Of a stretch of 40,796 bases of DNA, positions 24,203 through 33,204 are shown one piece after another; position 1 is the first letter of the stretch; every line of letters begins with the position of its first letter. The notes beneath the pieces are model-generated. The model worked only from the letters and a program-made list of their open reading frames with translations. It was not told where the DNA came from and ran no database searches. The stretch covers positions 1-40,796 of the forward strand of contig JAVCCZ010000071.1 of assembly GCA_030765265.1 (NCBI GenBank), written 5' to 3'. This DNA comes from Candidatus Erginobacter occultus. GTDB taxonomy: Bacteria; Auribacterota; Erginobacteria; Erginobacterales; Erginobacteraceae. Made by a program: the position numbers and the translations under genes.

Positions 24203-24249
24203 TATGGGCCGGAAAATCCCGATCACGGAATTCAGAAGAGGAAAACAAG

Positions 24250-24846
24250 ATGACCGAAGAGAAAAAGCCACATCACCGGAAAAAGTCCGAAAAAGAAGAG
24301 AAGCCGTCCCAACCCGGCCCGGTCCCGGAGACCGATTCGGAGCTGGTGGAGATTCCCCGCTCGGAGCTGGAAGAACTCCGCCTCCGCGCCGGCACCGACT
24401 CCGAGTACCGGGAGAAGATGCTCAGGACCCTGGCCGATATGGAGAATCTCCGCAAGCGTCTTGACCGGGAGCGGAAGGATTACATCACTTACGCCAACCA
24501 GGAGTTGCTGGGGGAGTTTATCCCGGTGCTGGATAACTTTCACCGGGCGCTGAACTCTATCCCCCGGACCGAATCCTCCGGCCCGCTTCTCGACGGAGTC
24601 GAGATGATCCGTCGCCAGCTGGAACAGGTCTTGCAGAAGCAGGGACTGGAAGAGGTTGAGGCGGAAGGTCAGCCCTTCAACCCCCATCTCCACGAGGCTG
24701 TCCAGGTCGAGGCCACCGACAGCTGTCCCGAGGATACCGTACTTGAAGTTATCCGGAAGGGTTATCTCTTCCGGGGCCGTCTGCTCCGGCCGGCCGAAGT
24801 CAAGGTTTCCCGTCCGCTTTCGGTAAATCCTGAGACCGATGAGTAA
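24250..24846 (+). CDS. grpE: GrpE nucleotide exchange factor
   Basis: GrpE releases ADP from DnaK. The 198 residues comprise a charged, disordered N-terminus (about 1-30), a long coiled-coil helix ([20 protein letters not shown], about 52-71), and the C-terminal beta domain ([33 protein letters not shown]). This is the usual size. AGAGGAAAA precedes the ATG. The last eight bases overlap dnaJ (ATGAGTAA), so the two are translationally linked. dnaK and hrcA are not adjacent, unlike the common hrcA-grpE-dnaK-dnaJ order. Confidence 0.96.
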   Translation: MTEEKKPHHRKKSEKEEKPSQPGPVPETDSELVEIPRSELEELRLRAGTDSEYREKMLRTLADMENLRKRLDRERKDYITYANQELLGEFIPVLDNFHRALNSIPRTESSGPLLDGVEMIRRQLEQVLQKQGLEEVEAEGQPFNPHLHEAVQVEATDSCPEDTVLEVIRKGYLFRGRLLRPAEVKVSRPLSVNPETDE

Positions 24847-25975
24847 GCGCGACTATTACCAGGTTCTCGGGATCGGGAGAACGGCCGACGCCGCCGAGAT
24901 CAAGAAGGCCTACCGGCGCCTGGCGGTCCAGTACCACCCGGACAAGAACCCGGACGATCCGGCGGCCGAGGGACGGTTCAAGGAGGTGGCCGAGGCCTTC
25001 GAAGTCCTGAGCGACCCCCGCAAGCGCGAGGTTTACGACACTTACGGCCACGAGGGTCTGAAGGGGAGGGGGTTCGGTTTCCACGACCCCGCCGACATCT
25101 TCCAGCAGTTTATGGGCGCGGCCTTCGGTGGGGGAGGAATCTTCGGGGATATCTTCGGCTTCGGCGGCGGCGGCCGGTCCCGTCCCGCGGCGGGTCCCAG
25201 TATCGAGTACGAGATGGAGATCAGCCTCGAGGAAGCCGCCGCTGGCGCCGAGAAGAAAATCAAGATCTTCCGCCGGGAGACCTGTCCCCGCTGCCAAGGC
25301 GAGGGGGCGGAACCGGGGAGCGAACGCGAGGTCTGCTCCCGCTGCCGCGGCGCGGGCCGGATCCGGCAGGCCCGGCGGACCCTGCTCGGGACCTTCGCCA
25401 CCGAGAGCGTCTGCCCCGACTGCCGGGGGGAAGGCCGGATCATCAAGGAACCTTGCCGGGACTGCCGGGGACAGGGGACGGTGGAGCGGGAACGGGAGGT
25501 CACCGTCCGGATCCCCGCCGGTGTGGGGGACGGCTCGATTCTGAGACAGCGGGGCGGCGGGGAGACCGCTCCCCGGGCGGCGGGCCCCGGCGACCTGATA
25601 ATCTACCTCCGCGTCCTCGAACATCCGATCTTCACCCGTTCGGGGGACGATATTTTCTGCCCGGCGACGGTCGGTTTCCCCCTGGCCGCCCTGGGCGGCG
25701 AGATCAAGGTCCCGACCCTGGAAGGGGAGACCACGTTGAAGATCCCGCCCGGGACCCAGAGCGGGGAGGTCTTCAAGCTCCGCGGGCTCGGCATCCCCCA
25801 TCTCCACGGCTCCGGCCGGGGCGACGAGCAGGTCACCGTTACCGTGGAGGTTCCTTCCCGCCTGAACAAGAAGCAGAAAGAGCTGCTGCGCCAGTTCGAG
25901 GAGACCTATTCCGACAAGAACCGCCCGCTGCATAAGAGTTTCCTCGAGAAGTTCCAGGAGTTTTTAGGGAAGTAG
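24839..25975 (+). CDS. dnaJ: Chaperone DnaJ (type I)
   Basis: The J-domain co-chaperone of DnaK, 378 aa. It has the J domain with YHPDKN (His-Pro-Asp, about 33-38), a Gly/Phe-rich linker ([16 protein letters not shown]), and four zinc-finger repeats [24 protein letters not shown] and CRDCRGQG (about 145-210). The substrate-binding C-terminal domains carry the family segments [19 protein letters not shown] and [19 protein letters not shown]. It overlaps grpE by eight bases and is followed two bases later by rsmE. Confidence 0.97.
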   Translation: MSKRDYYQVLGIGRTADAAEIKKAYRRLAVQYHPDKNPDDPAAEGRFKEVAEAFEVLSDPRKREVYDTYGHEGLKGRGFGFHDPADIFQQFMGAAFGGGGIFGDIFGFGGGGRSRPAAGPSIEYEMEISLEEAAAGAEKKIKIFRRETCPRCQGEGAEPGSEREVCSRCRGAGRIRQARRTLLGTFATESVCPDCRGEGRIIKEPCRDCRGQGTVEREREVTVRIPAGVGDGSILRQRGGGETAPRAAGPGDLIIYLRVLEHPIFTRSGDDIFCPATVGFPLAALGGEIKVPTLEGETTLKIPPGTQSGEVFKLRGLGIPHLHGSGRGDEQVTVTVEVPSRLNKKQKELLRQFEETYSDKNRPLHKSFLEKFQEFLGK

Positions 25976-25977
25976 CT

Positions 25978-26721
25978 ATGAAACGCTTCTTTCTCTCCCC
26001 CGGTTCGCTCCAGGGCCGCCGGATGGTCTTTACCGGCCCCGACGCCCGTTATATCTCCCGGAGCCTTCGCCTGAAGCGGGGCGCGGAGATTGTCGGTTTC
26101 GACGGCGCGGGGATGGAATATACCGGGACGATCGCCATCCTCTCTCCGCGCCGGGTCGAGGCCGTGATCAGCGAAACTTCGGTCTCGGAGGAATTACCCT
26201 CCGTCCGGATCGCGCTCGCCCAGTCGCTCCTCAAGGGCCGGGGGCTGGACGGCGTGCTGCGGCAGGCCACCGAACTGGGGATCTCGGAGTTCATCCCCCT
26301 GGCCACCCGCTACACGATCCCCCGGCTCTACCAGGAAGGCGAGAAGCGCCGCCAGCGCTGGGCCCGGATCGCCGCCGACGCCTCGCGGCAGTCCGGGCGG
26401 AAGATCAACCCGGTGGTTCATCCGGTCGAGCAGTGGAAAAACTTTCTCGCCCGGGCCCAAGAATACGATCTTTCCCTCCTCCCCTGGGAGAAGGAGGGGG
26501 AGAAGTCCTTGAAAGCGGTGACGGCCCGCTCGGCCGGGGGCGGCGTCCCGGCCCGGATTTTGGTCGCGATCGGGCCCGAGGGAGGGTTTACCGAGAGCGA
26601 GGCCGCCGAGGCGGTCGAGGCCGGATTCCTGGCGGTCAGCCTGGGCCCGCGAATCCTCCGGGCGGCCACCGCCGGCGTGGCCGCCGTCGCTTACCTCCAG
26701 CTGGCGCTCGGCGATCGGTAG
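25978..26721 (+). CDS. rsmE: 16S rRNA (uracil1498-N3)-methyltransferase
   Basis: A SPOUT-fold enzyme that methylates U1498 of 16S rRNA; 247 aa. It has an N-terminal PUA-like part (MKRFFLSPGSLQGRRMVFTG) and the SPOUT knot with LLKGRGLDGVLRQATELGI, VAIGPEGGFTESEA, and LGPRILRAATA near the end. It begins two bases after the dnaJ stop with GGGAAG inside dnaJ as its site. rsmE directly after dnaJ is a common order in several bacterial phyla. Confidence 0.95.
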   Translation: MKRFFLSPGSLQGRRMVFTGPDARYISRSLRLKRGAEIVGFDGAGMEYTGTIAILSPRRVEAVISETSVSEELPSVRIALAQSLLKGRGLDGVLRQATELGISEFIPLATRYTIPRLYQEGEKRRQRWARIAADASRQSGRKINPVVHPVEQWKNFLARAQEYDLSLLPWEKEGEKSLKAVTARSAGGGVPARILVAIGPEGGFTESEAAEAVEAGFLAVSLGPRILRAATAGVAAVAYLQLALGDR

Positions 26722-26746
26722 CCGCCGGCGGTTTTCTTCTTTCGCG

Positions 26747-28006
26747 ATGAAGACGTCCCCCACCACTTTTGCCATCCTCACCCTGGGCTGCAAGGTCAAC
26801 CAGTACGAAAGCCAGCTGCTGAGAGAGCGGATGTCGCGCTCCGGCTGTCGGGAGGACCGGGCCGACCCGGGATTGCTGATCATCAATACCTGCGCGGTGA
26901 CCGCCCGGGCGGAGGCCAAGGCGCGAAAGCTGATCCGGCGGAAGCTCGCCGAGTTTCCCCGTGCCGAAATCGTGATCGTCGGCTGCGGGCGGCGCTATTC
27001 CCGCCTCCTCGGCCGCGACCTGGAGAACCTCGTTCCTCCGCCCCGCCGGGGCCGGTTTCCCTTCTCCCCGGACGGGGAAGGTCTCCGGGCGACCACCTTC
27101 GCCGCCGGGCGCAGCCGTCCCCTGGTCAAGGTCCAGGACGGCTGTGACGCGTTCTGTGCCTACTGCGTGATCCCCCTGGTCCGGGGCCGCCCGTCCAGTC
27201 GGCCGGCCGCCGGGGTGCTCGCCGAGATAGCGGGCCTGGTAAAAGCCGGTTACCGGGAGATCGTCCTGACCGGGATCAACCTCGGTCTCTACCGCGACCG
27301 GGACCTCGACCTGGCCGGTCTGGTGGAGAGGGCCTGCCGCCTTCCGGGCGATTTTCGCCTCCGCCTGAGTTCGGTGGAACCGGAGGAGAAGACCGCCGCC
27401 CTGGGCCGGTTGATCGCTTCGGAGCGCCGTCTCTGCCCTCATCTCCATCTCCCTCTCCAGAGCGGCTCCGACCGGGTGCTGGAGCTGATGAACCGGGGCT
27501 ATACGATCGGGGGGTACCGCGAGCTGGCCGCCAGCCTGAGGAGCGATTGCCCCGATCTCGCCCTCTCCACCGACTGCCTGGTCGGTTTCCCCGGCGAGAG
27601 CGAGGCTGATTTTCAGCTGACCTGCCGGGCGGTGGAGGAACTGGGCTTCAGCCGGGTTCATATCTTTCCCTACAGTTCCCGTCCCCTGACCGAGGCTTCA
27701 CAAACGCCCGCTCCCCCCCGGGAAACGGTTAAGGCCCGGGCGGCGATTCTGGGAAAAGCCGCTCTCCGGGCGGCCGACCGCTACCGGGAGGGGTTCCGGG
27801 GCGAGACGGTTGAGGTGCTGGTCGAGTCCCTCTCCGGGGCAGGGGAGGGGAGCGGACTGGAGAGGCATTACCTCCGGACGGTCATCCGGGGCCCGGGGCT
27901 GAAACCGGGGGGGATTTTCCGGGGCCGGGTATCCGGGATTGAGCAGGGGGAACTTCGGGCCGAGCTGATCGGGAAACCGGTTCCTTCTCCCCCCGCCGCC
28001 GATTGA
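26747..28006 (+). CDS. mtaB: tRNA t6A methylthiotransferase MtaB
   Basis: MtaB converts t6A37 of tRNA to ms2t6A using two iron-sulfur clusters. The 419 residues show the N-terminal UPF0004 domain with FAILTLGCKVNQYESQ and INTCAVTARAEAKARKLIRR, the radical-SAM motif DGCDAFCAYCVIPLVRG (about 125-141), LTGINLGLY, and a C-terminal TRAM-like region. The domain order and the LGCKVNQYE wording indicate MtaB rather than MiaB. No ribosome binding site is obvious in the 25 bases after rsmE. Confidence 0.93.
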   Translation: MKTSPTTFAILTLGCKVNQYESQLLRERMSRSGCREDRADPGLLIINTCAVTARAEAKARKLIRRKLAEFPRAEIVIVGCGRRYSRLLGRDLENLVPPPRRGRFPFSPDGEGLRATTFAAGRSRPLVKVQDGCDAFCAYCVIPLVRGRPSSRPAAGVLAEIAGLVKAGYREIVLTGINLGLYRDRDLDLAGLVERACRLPGDFRLRLSSVEPEEKTAALGRLIASERRLCPHLHLPLQSGSDRVLELMNRGYTIGGYRELAASLRSDCPDLALSTDCLVGFPGESEADFQLTCRAVEELGFSRVHIFPYSSRPLTEASQTPAPPRETVKARAAILGKAALRAADRYREGFRGETVEVLVESLSGAGEGSGLERHYLRTVIRGPGLKPGGIFRGRVSGIEQGELRAELIGKPVPSPPAAD

Positions 28007-28107
28007 CATTAATCCAGTTCTATGTTAATAAATAACAATTGCCGGCTGTCTATCCGCCGCGGGCGCGGCCGCCCGGGACGGCCGCCGGCCGGGCAAAGAT
28101 CATCGAT

Positions 28108-29879
28108 ATGGCTCCTCTCTTTTCTCCAGACCAGGTCGATCTCGTCAATTCGTCCAACGATATTGTCGAGGTCGTCTCCCAGTACCTGCCCCTGAAGCGC
28201 TCCGGCCGGAACTTCAAGGCCCTCTGTCCCTTCCATAGCGAGAAGACCCCATCCTTCACCGTCAGCCCGGATAAGCAGATCTTTCATTGTTTCGGCTGCG
28301 GGGCCGGGGGCGATGTCTTTTCCTTCGTGATGCGCAAGGAGAATATGACCTTCCCGGAGGCGGTCCGTTACCTGGCCCGGCGGGCCAATGTTCAGCTCCC
28401 CGAAGCCGACCCCCGGGCCGCTTCCCGAAGGGAGAAGCTCTTCGAACTGCACCGGCTGGCCGCCGATTATTTTCACTGGGGCCTGACCCGCTCCCGGGCC
28501 GGCGAGCGGGCCCGGGAGTATCTGAATCGGAGGGAGATCACGAAGGACTCGATCAAGACCTTCGAGATCGGCTACGCCCAGCCGGGTTGGGAGAGCTTGC
28601 TCAACCGGGCCCGGAAGAAGGGTTATCCCGAGGAGCTGCTGGTCGAGGCCGGGCTGGTGATCAAGCGGGAGAAGGGAGGAGGCTGTTACGACCGTTTCCG
28701 CGACCGGCTGATCGTCCCGGTCCGCGACGGCCGGGGGCGGACGATCGCCTTCGGCGGCCGGGTCCTCGACGACTCGCTCCCCAAGTACATCAATTCCCCG
28801 GAGACCCCGCTCTTCCGGAAGGGGGGGATTCTCTTCGGTATCGACCGGGCCCGGGTCCGGATCGGGGAAGCCGGGGAGGCGATCATCGGCGAGGGCTACT
28901 TCGACGTCATCCGGGCCCACCAGGAAGGGGTGGAGAATATGGTCTGTTCCCAGGGGACCGCCTTCACCGAGATCCAGGCCCAGGTCTTAAAGCGCTATAC
29001 CGACAAGGTGGTGGTCGCCTTCGACGCCGACCAGGCGGGGACGGCGGCCGCCCTCCGGGGACTGGCGGTATTTCTGGAGAAAAATTTCGAGGTTCGAATT
29101 ATTGTTCTTCCCCCCGGGGAAGACCCGGACAGCTTTATCCGGAAACACTCGGGTCCGGCTTTCGAGAAACTGGCCCAGGAGAGCCGACCCCTGCTCGACT
29201 TCAAGCTGGACTGGCTCTGTAAGCAGTATGACATTGCCGCCGATCGCGGACGGATGTCGGTGGCCCGCCAGATGCTGGAGAGTATCTCCCTGATCGAAAA
29301 CGCCGTTCTCCGGGAAACCTACCTGAGGAAACTGGCCGGGCGACTCGGGGTCTCTCCGGAAGCGGTCCAGGAAGAGTTTGGGAAGCGCAAACCGCCGGCC
29401 CCCCCGTCCCGGACACCGGCGGCCGTCCCGGAGGGAAAAATTGACAAATATCAGCTCCGCCTCTTGAAATACTTGATGGGAAATGATACCTTTTTCCGAA
29501 GAGTGGAAGAAGAACTGTACCCGGACGTTTTCTCCCCGCCGCTGCAACCGGTAGTTACCCTGATGCTCGAGTTGATCCGCCAGGGGCAGGTCCCGCTCTC
29601 GAAGACCCTGGTCGGGGCGCTTCGGGATCGCCGGGCGCAGGAGATGGTGTCGGGTTGGCTGCTGGATTCGGACGGGTCCGGTCCGGAGGTCGGCGAGGCG
29701 GTCCAGTTGATCATCAACCTGGCCCGGAAGCGGGTTCGTTCCGAACTGCTCCGGGCCCGCCGGGAACTGGCCGCGCGGGAAGGATTGGAAGAGGACAGAG
29801 CTTTGATCCTCCGCCGTTGCGCGGCCCTGCAGAAGGAATTACAGTCGTTACCCTCCCGGATCCGGGAGAAAGCCGGTTT

Positions 29880-29883
<4 letters not shown>
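28108..29883 (+). CDS. dnaG: DNA primase
   Basis: DnaG makes RNA primers for replication. I start at ATG 28108 ([14 protein letters not shown], 591 aa); the ORF-track start is a TTG upstream that adds an unconserved leader. It has the CHC2 zinc ribbon ([20 protein letters not shown] then [10 protein letters not shown], about 38-66), the catalytic core with KSYINSPET-like text ([12 protein letters not shown]), Toprim acidic motifs ([18 protein letters not shown]), and the C-terminal helicase-binding region (about 450-591). The ribosome binding site is weak. Its stop overlaps the rpoD start as ATGA. Confidence 0.95.
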
Positions 29884-31541
<1,658 letters not shown>

Positions 31542-31548
31542 TCCCCCG

Positions 31549-31705
31549 CAGTTTGTCATTGCGAGGAGCGGATCTAACCCCCGGCAGTTTGTCATTGCGA
31601 GGAGCGGATCTAACCCCCGGCAGTTTGTCATTGCGAGGAGCGGATCTAACCCCCGGCAGTTTGTCATTGCGAGGAGCGGAGCGACGAAGCAATCTCTATC
31701 GCCCG
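31549..31705. repeat. 36-bp tandem repeat derived from the GTCATTGCGAGG element
   Basis: Copies beginning CAGTTTGTCATTGCGAGGAG start at 31549, 31585, 31621 and 31657, exactly 36 bases apart. The first three run on into GCGGATCTAACCCCCGG. The fourth continues instead into GGAGCGACGAAGCAATCTC, the full word of the dispersed element at 17162. There are no variable spacers, so it is not a CRISPR. ORFs in the track with repeated MTNCRGLDPLLA and APRNDKLPGVRS are translations of this array and are not genes. Confidence 0.92.
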
Positions 31706-31762
31706 GGCTGACAATATTGTTTTTCGTGAATAATCCGGGTTAGTGATTAGACGACCGAGTTT

Positions 31763-32002
31763 TTACAGGAGGTTGTTTCGATGAACTTTCCTGGTGATGC
31801 TCTGTCCTCCGGCTTCGGAATATTTGTCGAAGAAAAGCTTGTGGAGGGCTGTCCCGCCGCGGAAGATCAGGCTTTCGGAGAGCAGGGGGTCGTTGAATAT
31901 CTCCACCAACATCCGGCTGAGGATCAGGTCCTGCTCAACCATTGACCAGGTCCCCCAGGGGGCCCGGTCGTACCACTCCCTGACATACGATTCCGGGATC
32001 AT
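31763..32002 (-). pseudogene. AbiEii toxin (nucleotidyltransferase) fragment
   Basis: The 79 residues match the beginning of the AbiEii/DUF1814 nucleotidyltransferase toxin: WSMVEQDLILSRMLVEIFND, then the signature SLIFRGGTALHKLFFDKYSE. After KYSE, where active members continue toward the catalytic aspartates, the sequence breaks off and ends at 31763. Full-length toxins are about 250-300 aa, so the catalytic core is lost. Its ATG overlaps the upstream AbiEi remnant (ATGA), the normal arrangement of this toxin-antitoxin pair. The break lies close to the tandem repeat array, which may have taken part in the deletion. Confidence 0.75.
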
Positions 32003-32265
32003 CTCTCGATATCCGGTTGAATCTCCGTATTGACGACTATCTTCCAGCGCCGGTCCTTTTCTCCGTCATCGGCCAATCGGCTATCCAGGGGGCGCCATAA
32101 CAGCTTCTTTTTTTGCAGGGCCAGGTGCAGCAACCCGGTCTTCTCCCCCCAGTCGGCCCGATCAAGAAGCCACCCGACCCGCTGAAAGACCGGGAGCATA
32201 CCGCCCCCATCGACCAAGGCGGGCAGTTTCTCCTCTGAGATGGCCTCGCCGAGTTCGACCAGGAC
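31999..32265 (-). pseudogene. AbiEi antitoxin C-terminal fragment
   Basis: In the frame of the 166-aa track ORF, the last 88 residues (from VLVELGEAISEEKLPALVDG) look like the C-terminal part of an AbiEi-type antitoxin: FQRVGWLLDRADW, LLWRPLDSRLADD, and the ending DRRWKIVVNTEIQPD. Upstream, the frame does not continue the family; the DNA there codes in another frame for a recombinase fragment. The DNA-binding N-terminus is therefore missing. The stop overlaps the toxin ATG. I recognise the family from wording, so a profile search is needed for certainty. Confidence 0.65.
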
Positions 32266-32266
32266 C

Positions 32267-32395
32267 GTGGGAGGCGTAGGTGTGGCGGAGCATATGGACG
32301 GTGACGTTCTTCCTGATCCCGGACTTCCTGACAATTCTCTTGCCGCGGACAGAGAAATCCGTATAGTTAATGACGGACGTATTGTTTCCTGATAG
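32267..32395 (-). pseudogene. Tyrosine recombinase (phage-type integrase) fragment
   Basis: Not in the ORF track. A minus-strand frame of 43 residues reads INYTDFSVRGKRIVRKSGIR followed by KNVTVHMLRHTYASH. The H-x-x-R-H box (HMLRHTYASH, 32267-32296) is the catalytic His-x-x-Arg signature of XerC/D-type tyrosine recombinases. The upstream catalytic Arg and the downstream Tyr are missing. The frame is closed by TGA on the left and runs directly into the AbiEi remnant on the right. This is the debris of a mobile element. Confidence 0.75.
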
Positions 32396-32532
32396 TCAGA
32401 GCTGATTCTCCGGGCTCTCGATTGAATTGGAAAAGTTTCCGGAGGCATTGGCAGGGGCAGGGGGTGGCCGGGGTTAAAATTTGAATTGGAACATTCCATC
32501 GGGTGTGGAGCACAGCGTCTTCCCCGATGCCA

Positions 32533-32553
32533 CCTTTTTTCGCAGAAAAAAGG
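32533..32553. repeat. A/T-rich hairpin abutting the tRNA 5' end
   Basis: CCTTTTTT (32533-32540) and AAAAAAGG (32546-32553) are perfectly complementary around CGCAG. The last two bases are the first two of the tRNA. It may affect tRNA processing or be chance. Confidence 0.5.
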
Positions 32554-32625
32554 GCCCGTAGCTCAGCTGGTTAGAGCACCGGACTCATAATCCGATGGTC
32601 GTAGGTTCGAGTCCTACCGGGCCCA
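32552..32625 (+). tRNA. tRNA with CAU anticodon, probably tRNA-Ile2 (lysidine type)
   Basis: All arms fold. The acceptor GGGCCCG pairs perfectly with CGGGCCC, with discriminator A. The D-arm is GCTCAGCTGGTTAGAGC, the anticodon loop CTCATAA with CAU at 32586-32588, and the T-arm GTAGG-TTCGAGT-CCTAC. CCA is not encoded. CAU could mean elongator Met or Ile2. The pairs C4-G69, C5-G68 and C6-G67 and the A73 match the TilS recognition set, and the GGTCGTAGGTTCGAGTCCTA segment resembles Ile2 tRNAs, so I favour Ile2. The 27-43 pair is a C-A mismatch. Confidence 0.9.
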
Positions 32626-32780
32626 TAAAACAATGCTGATCAACGATTCGACGTTGTTTATCAATCGGCTTTAAGTTGGGAGAGACGAGGCAGGACGAGA
32701 ACCGGGTGAGCTTGGGCTGAGGGGAGCGAAGCAAGCTCTCCCGGGCCCGGCCGGCGGTCATCAAACATAGCGGTTACGAT

Positions 32781-33149
32781 ATGAAGATATTCTACTGGCT
32801 GATCGTAATAATGAATATCACACTGCTGCTCCTGCTCTGGCTCTATATCTACAACCTCTACCTTCAGGATCATATCCCGGTTTACGACTATCCCTCCCAG
32901 GTCTTTCAGTCCGACACGGCGATCCCGGTCATCGTCCTGGGGGTGATCCTCAATACCGCGGCCATCGTGCTGCTGGTCCGGGACAGTCGGCGGCGCCGGG
33001 GCGAAGAGGAATCCCGCCGCCGGAATTTTCCTCCCCCCGACCGGCTCCGGGATATCGCCGAGCAGGACGAGATCAAGGACCTGGAAGATCACCTGGAGCA
33101 GGTCGTGGAGAGGCTGGAAGAATTGCGGAAACACCACGGGCGGGGATGA
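32781..33149 (+). CDS. Small two-helix membrane protein with C-terminal coiled coil
   Basis: I do not recognise this 122-residue protein. Two hydrophobic helices (about 5-27, FYWLIVIMNITLLLLLWLYI, and about 47-66, AIPVIVLGVILNTAAIVLLV) flank a short external loop (LQDHIPVYDYPSQVFQSD). An arginine-rich segment follows (RDSRRRRGEEESRRR), then an acidic-basic coiled coil (DEIKDLEDHLEQVVERLEEL). The positive-inside rule puts the tail in the cytoplasm. The ribosome binding site is weak. The TPR protein gene begins 55 bases downstream in the same direction and could be cotranscribed. Confidence 0.7.
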   Translation: MKIFYWLIVIMNITLLLLLWLYIYNLYLQDHIPVYDYPSQVFQSDTAIPVIVLGVILNTAAIVLLVRDSRRRRGEEESRRRNFPPPDRLRDIAEQDEIKDLEDHLEQVVERLEELRKHHGRG

Positions 33150-33204
33150 CCGTCCCGGCCTCGTTACCCGGCTTTTACCGCCCGTTTCCGGCGGTCAGTT
33201 CTCC

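Noticed and set aside
24056-24249. CIRCE/HrcA operator before grpE
   Set aside because: No TTAGCACTC-N9-GAGTGCTAA-like inverted repeat is present.
29655-29879. Longer N-terminus for RpoD
   Set aside because: The extra 75 residues overlap dnaG in another frame and are low complexity; the ATGA overlap gives a normal sigma start.
31549-31705. CRISPR array
   Set aside because: The 36-base period has no variable spacers; the copies are directly adjacent and derive from a dispersed palindromic repeat.
32267-32395. Intact integron integrase
   Set aside because: Only 43 residues around one catalytic box remain, with no Tyr and no upstream Arg; nothing specific to IntI can be seen, so it is not linked to the cassettes at 39.8 kb.
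32552-32625. tRNA as attachment site of the AbiE/recombinase remnants
   Set aside because: The remnants lie on the 5' side of the tRNA, while islands usually join the 3' end, and no duplicated tRNA end is visible.
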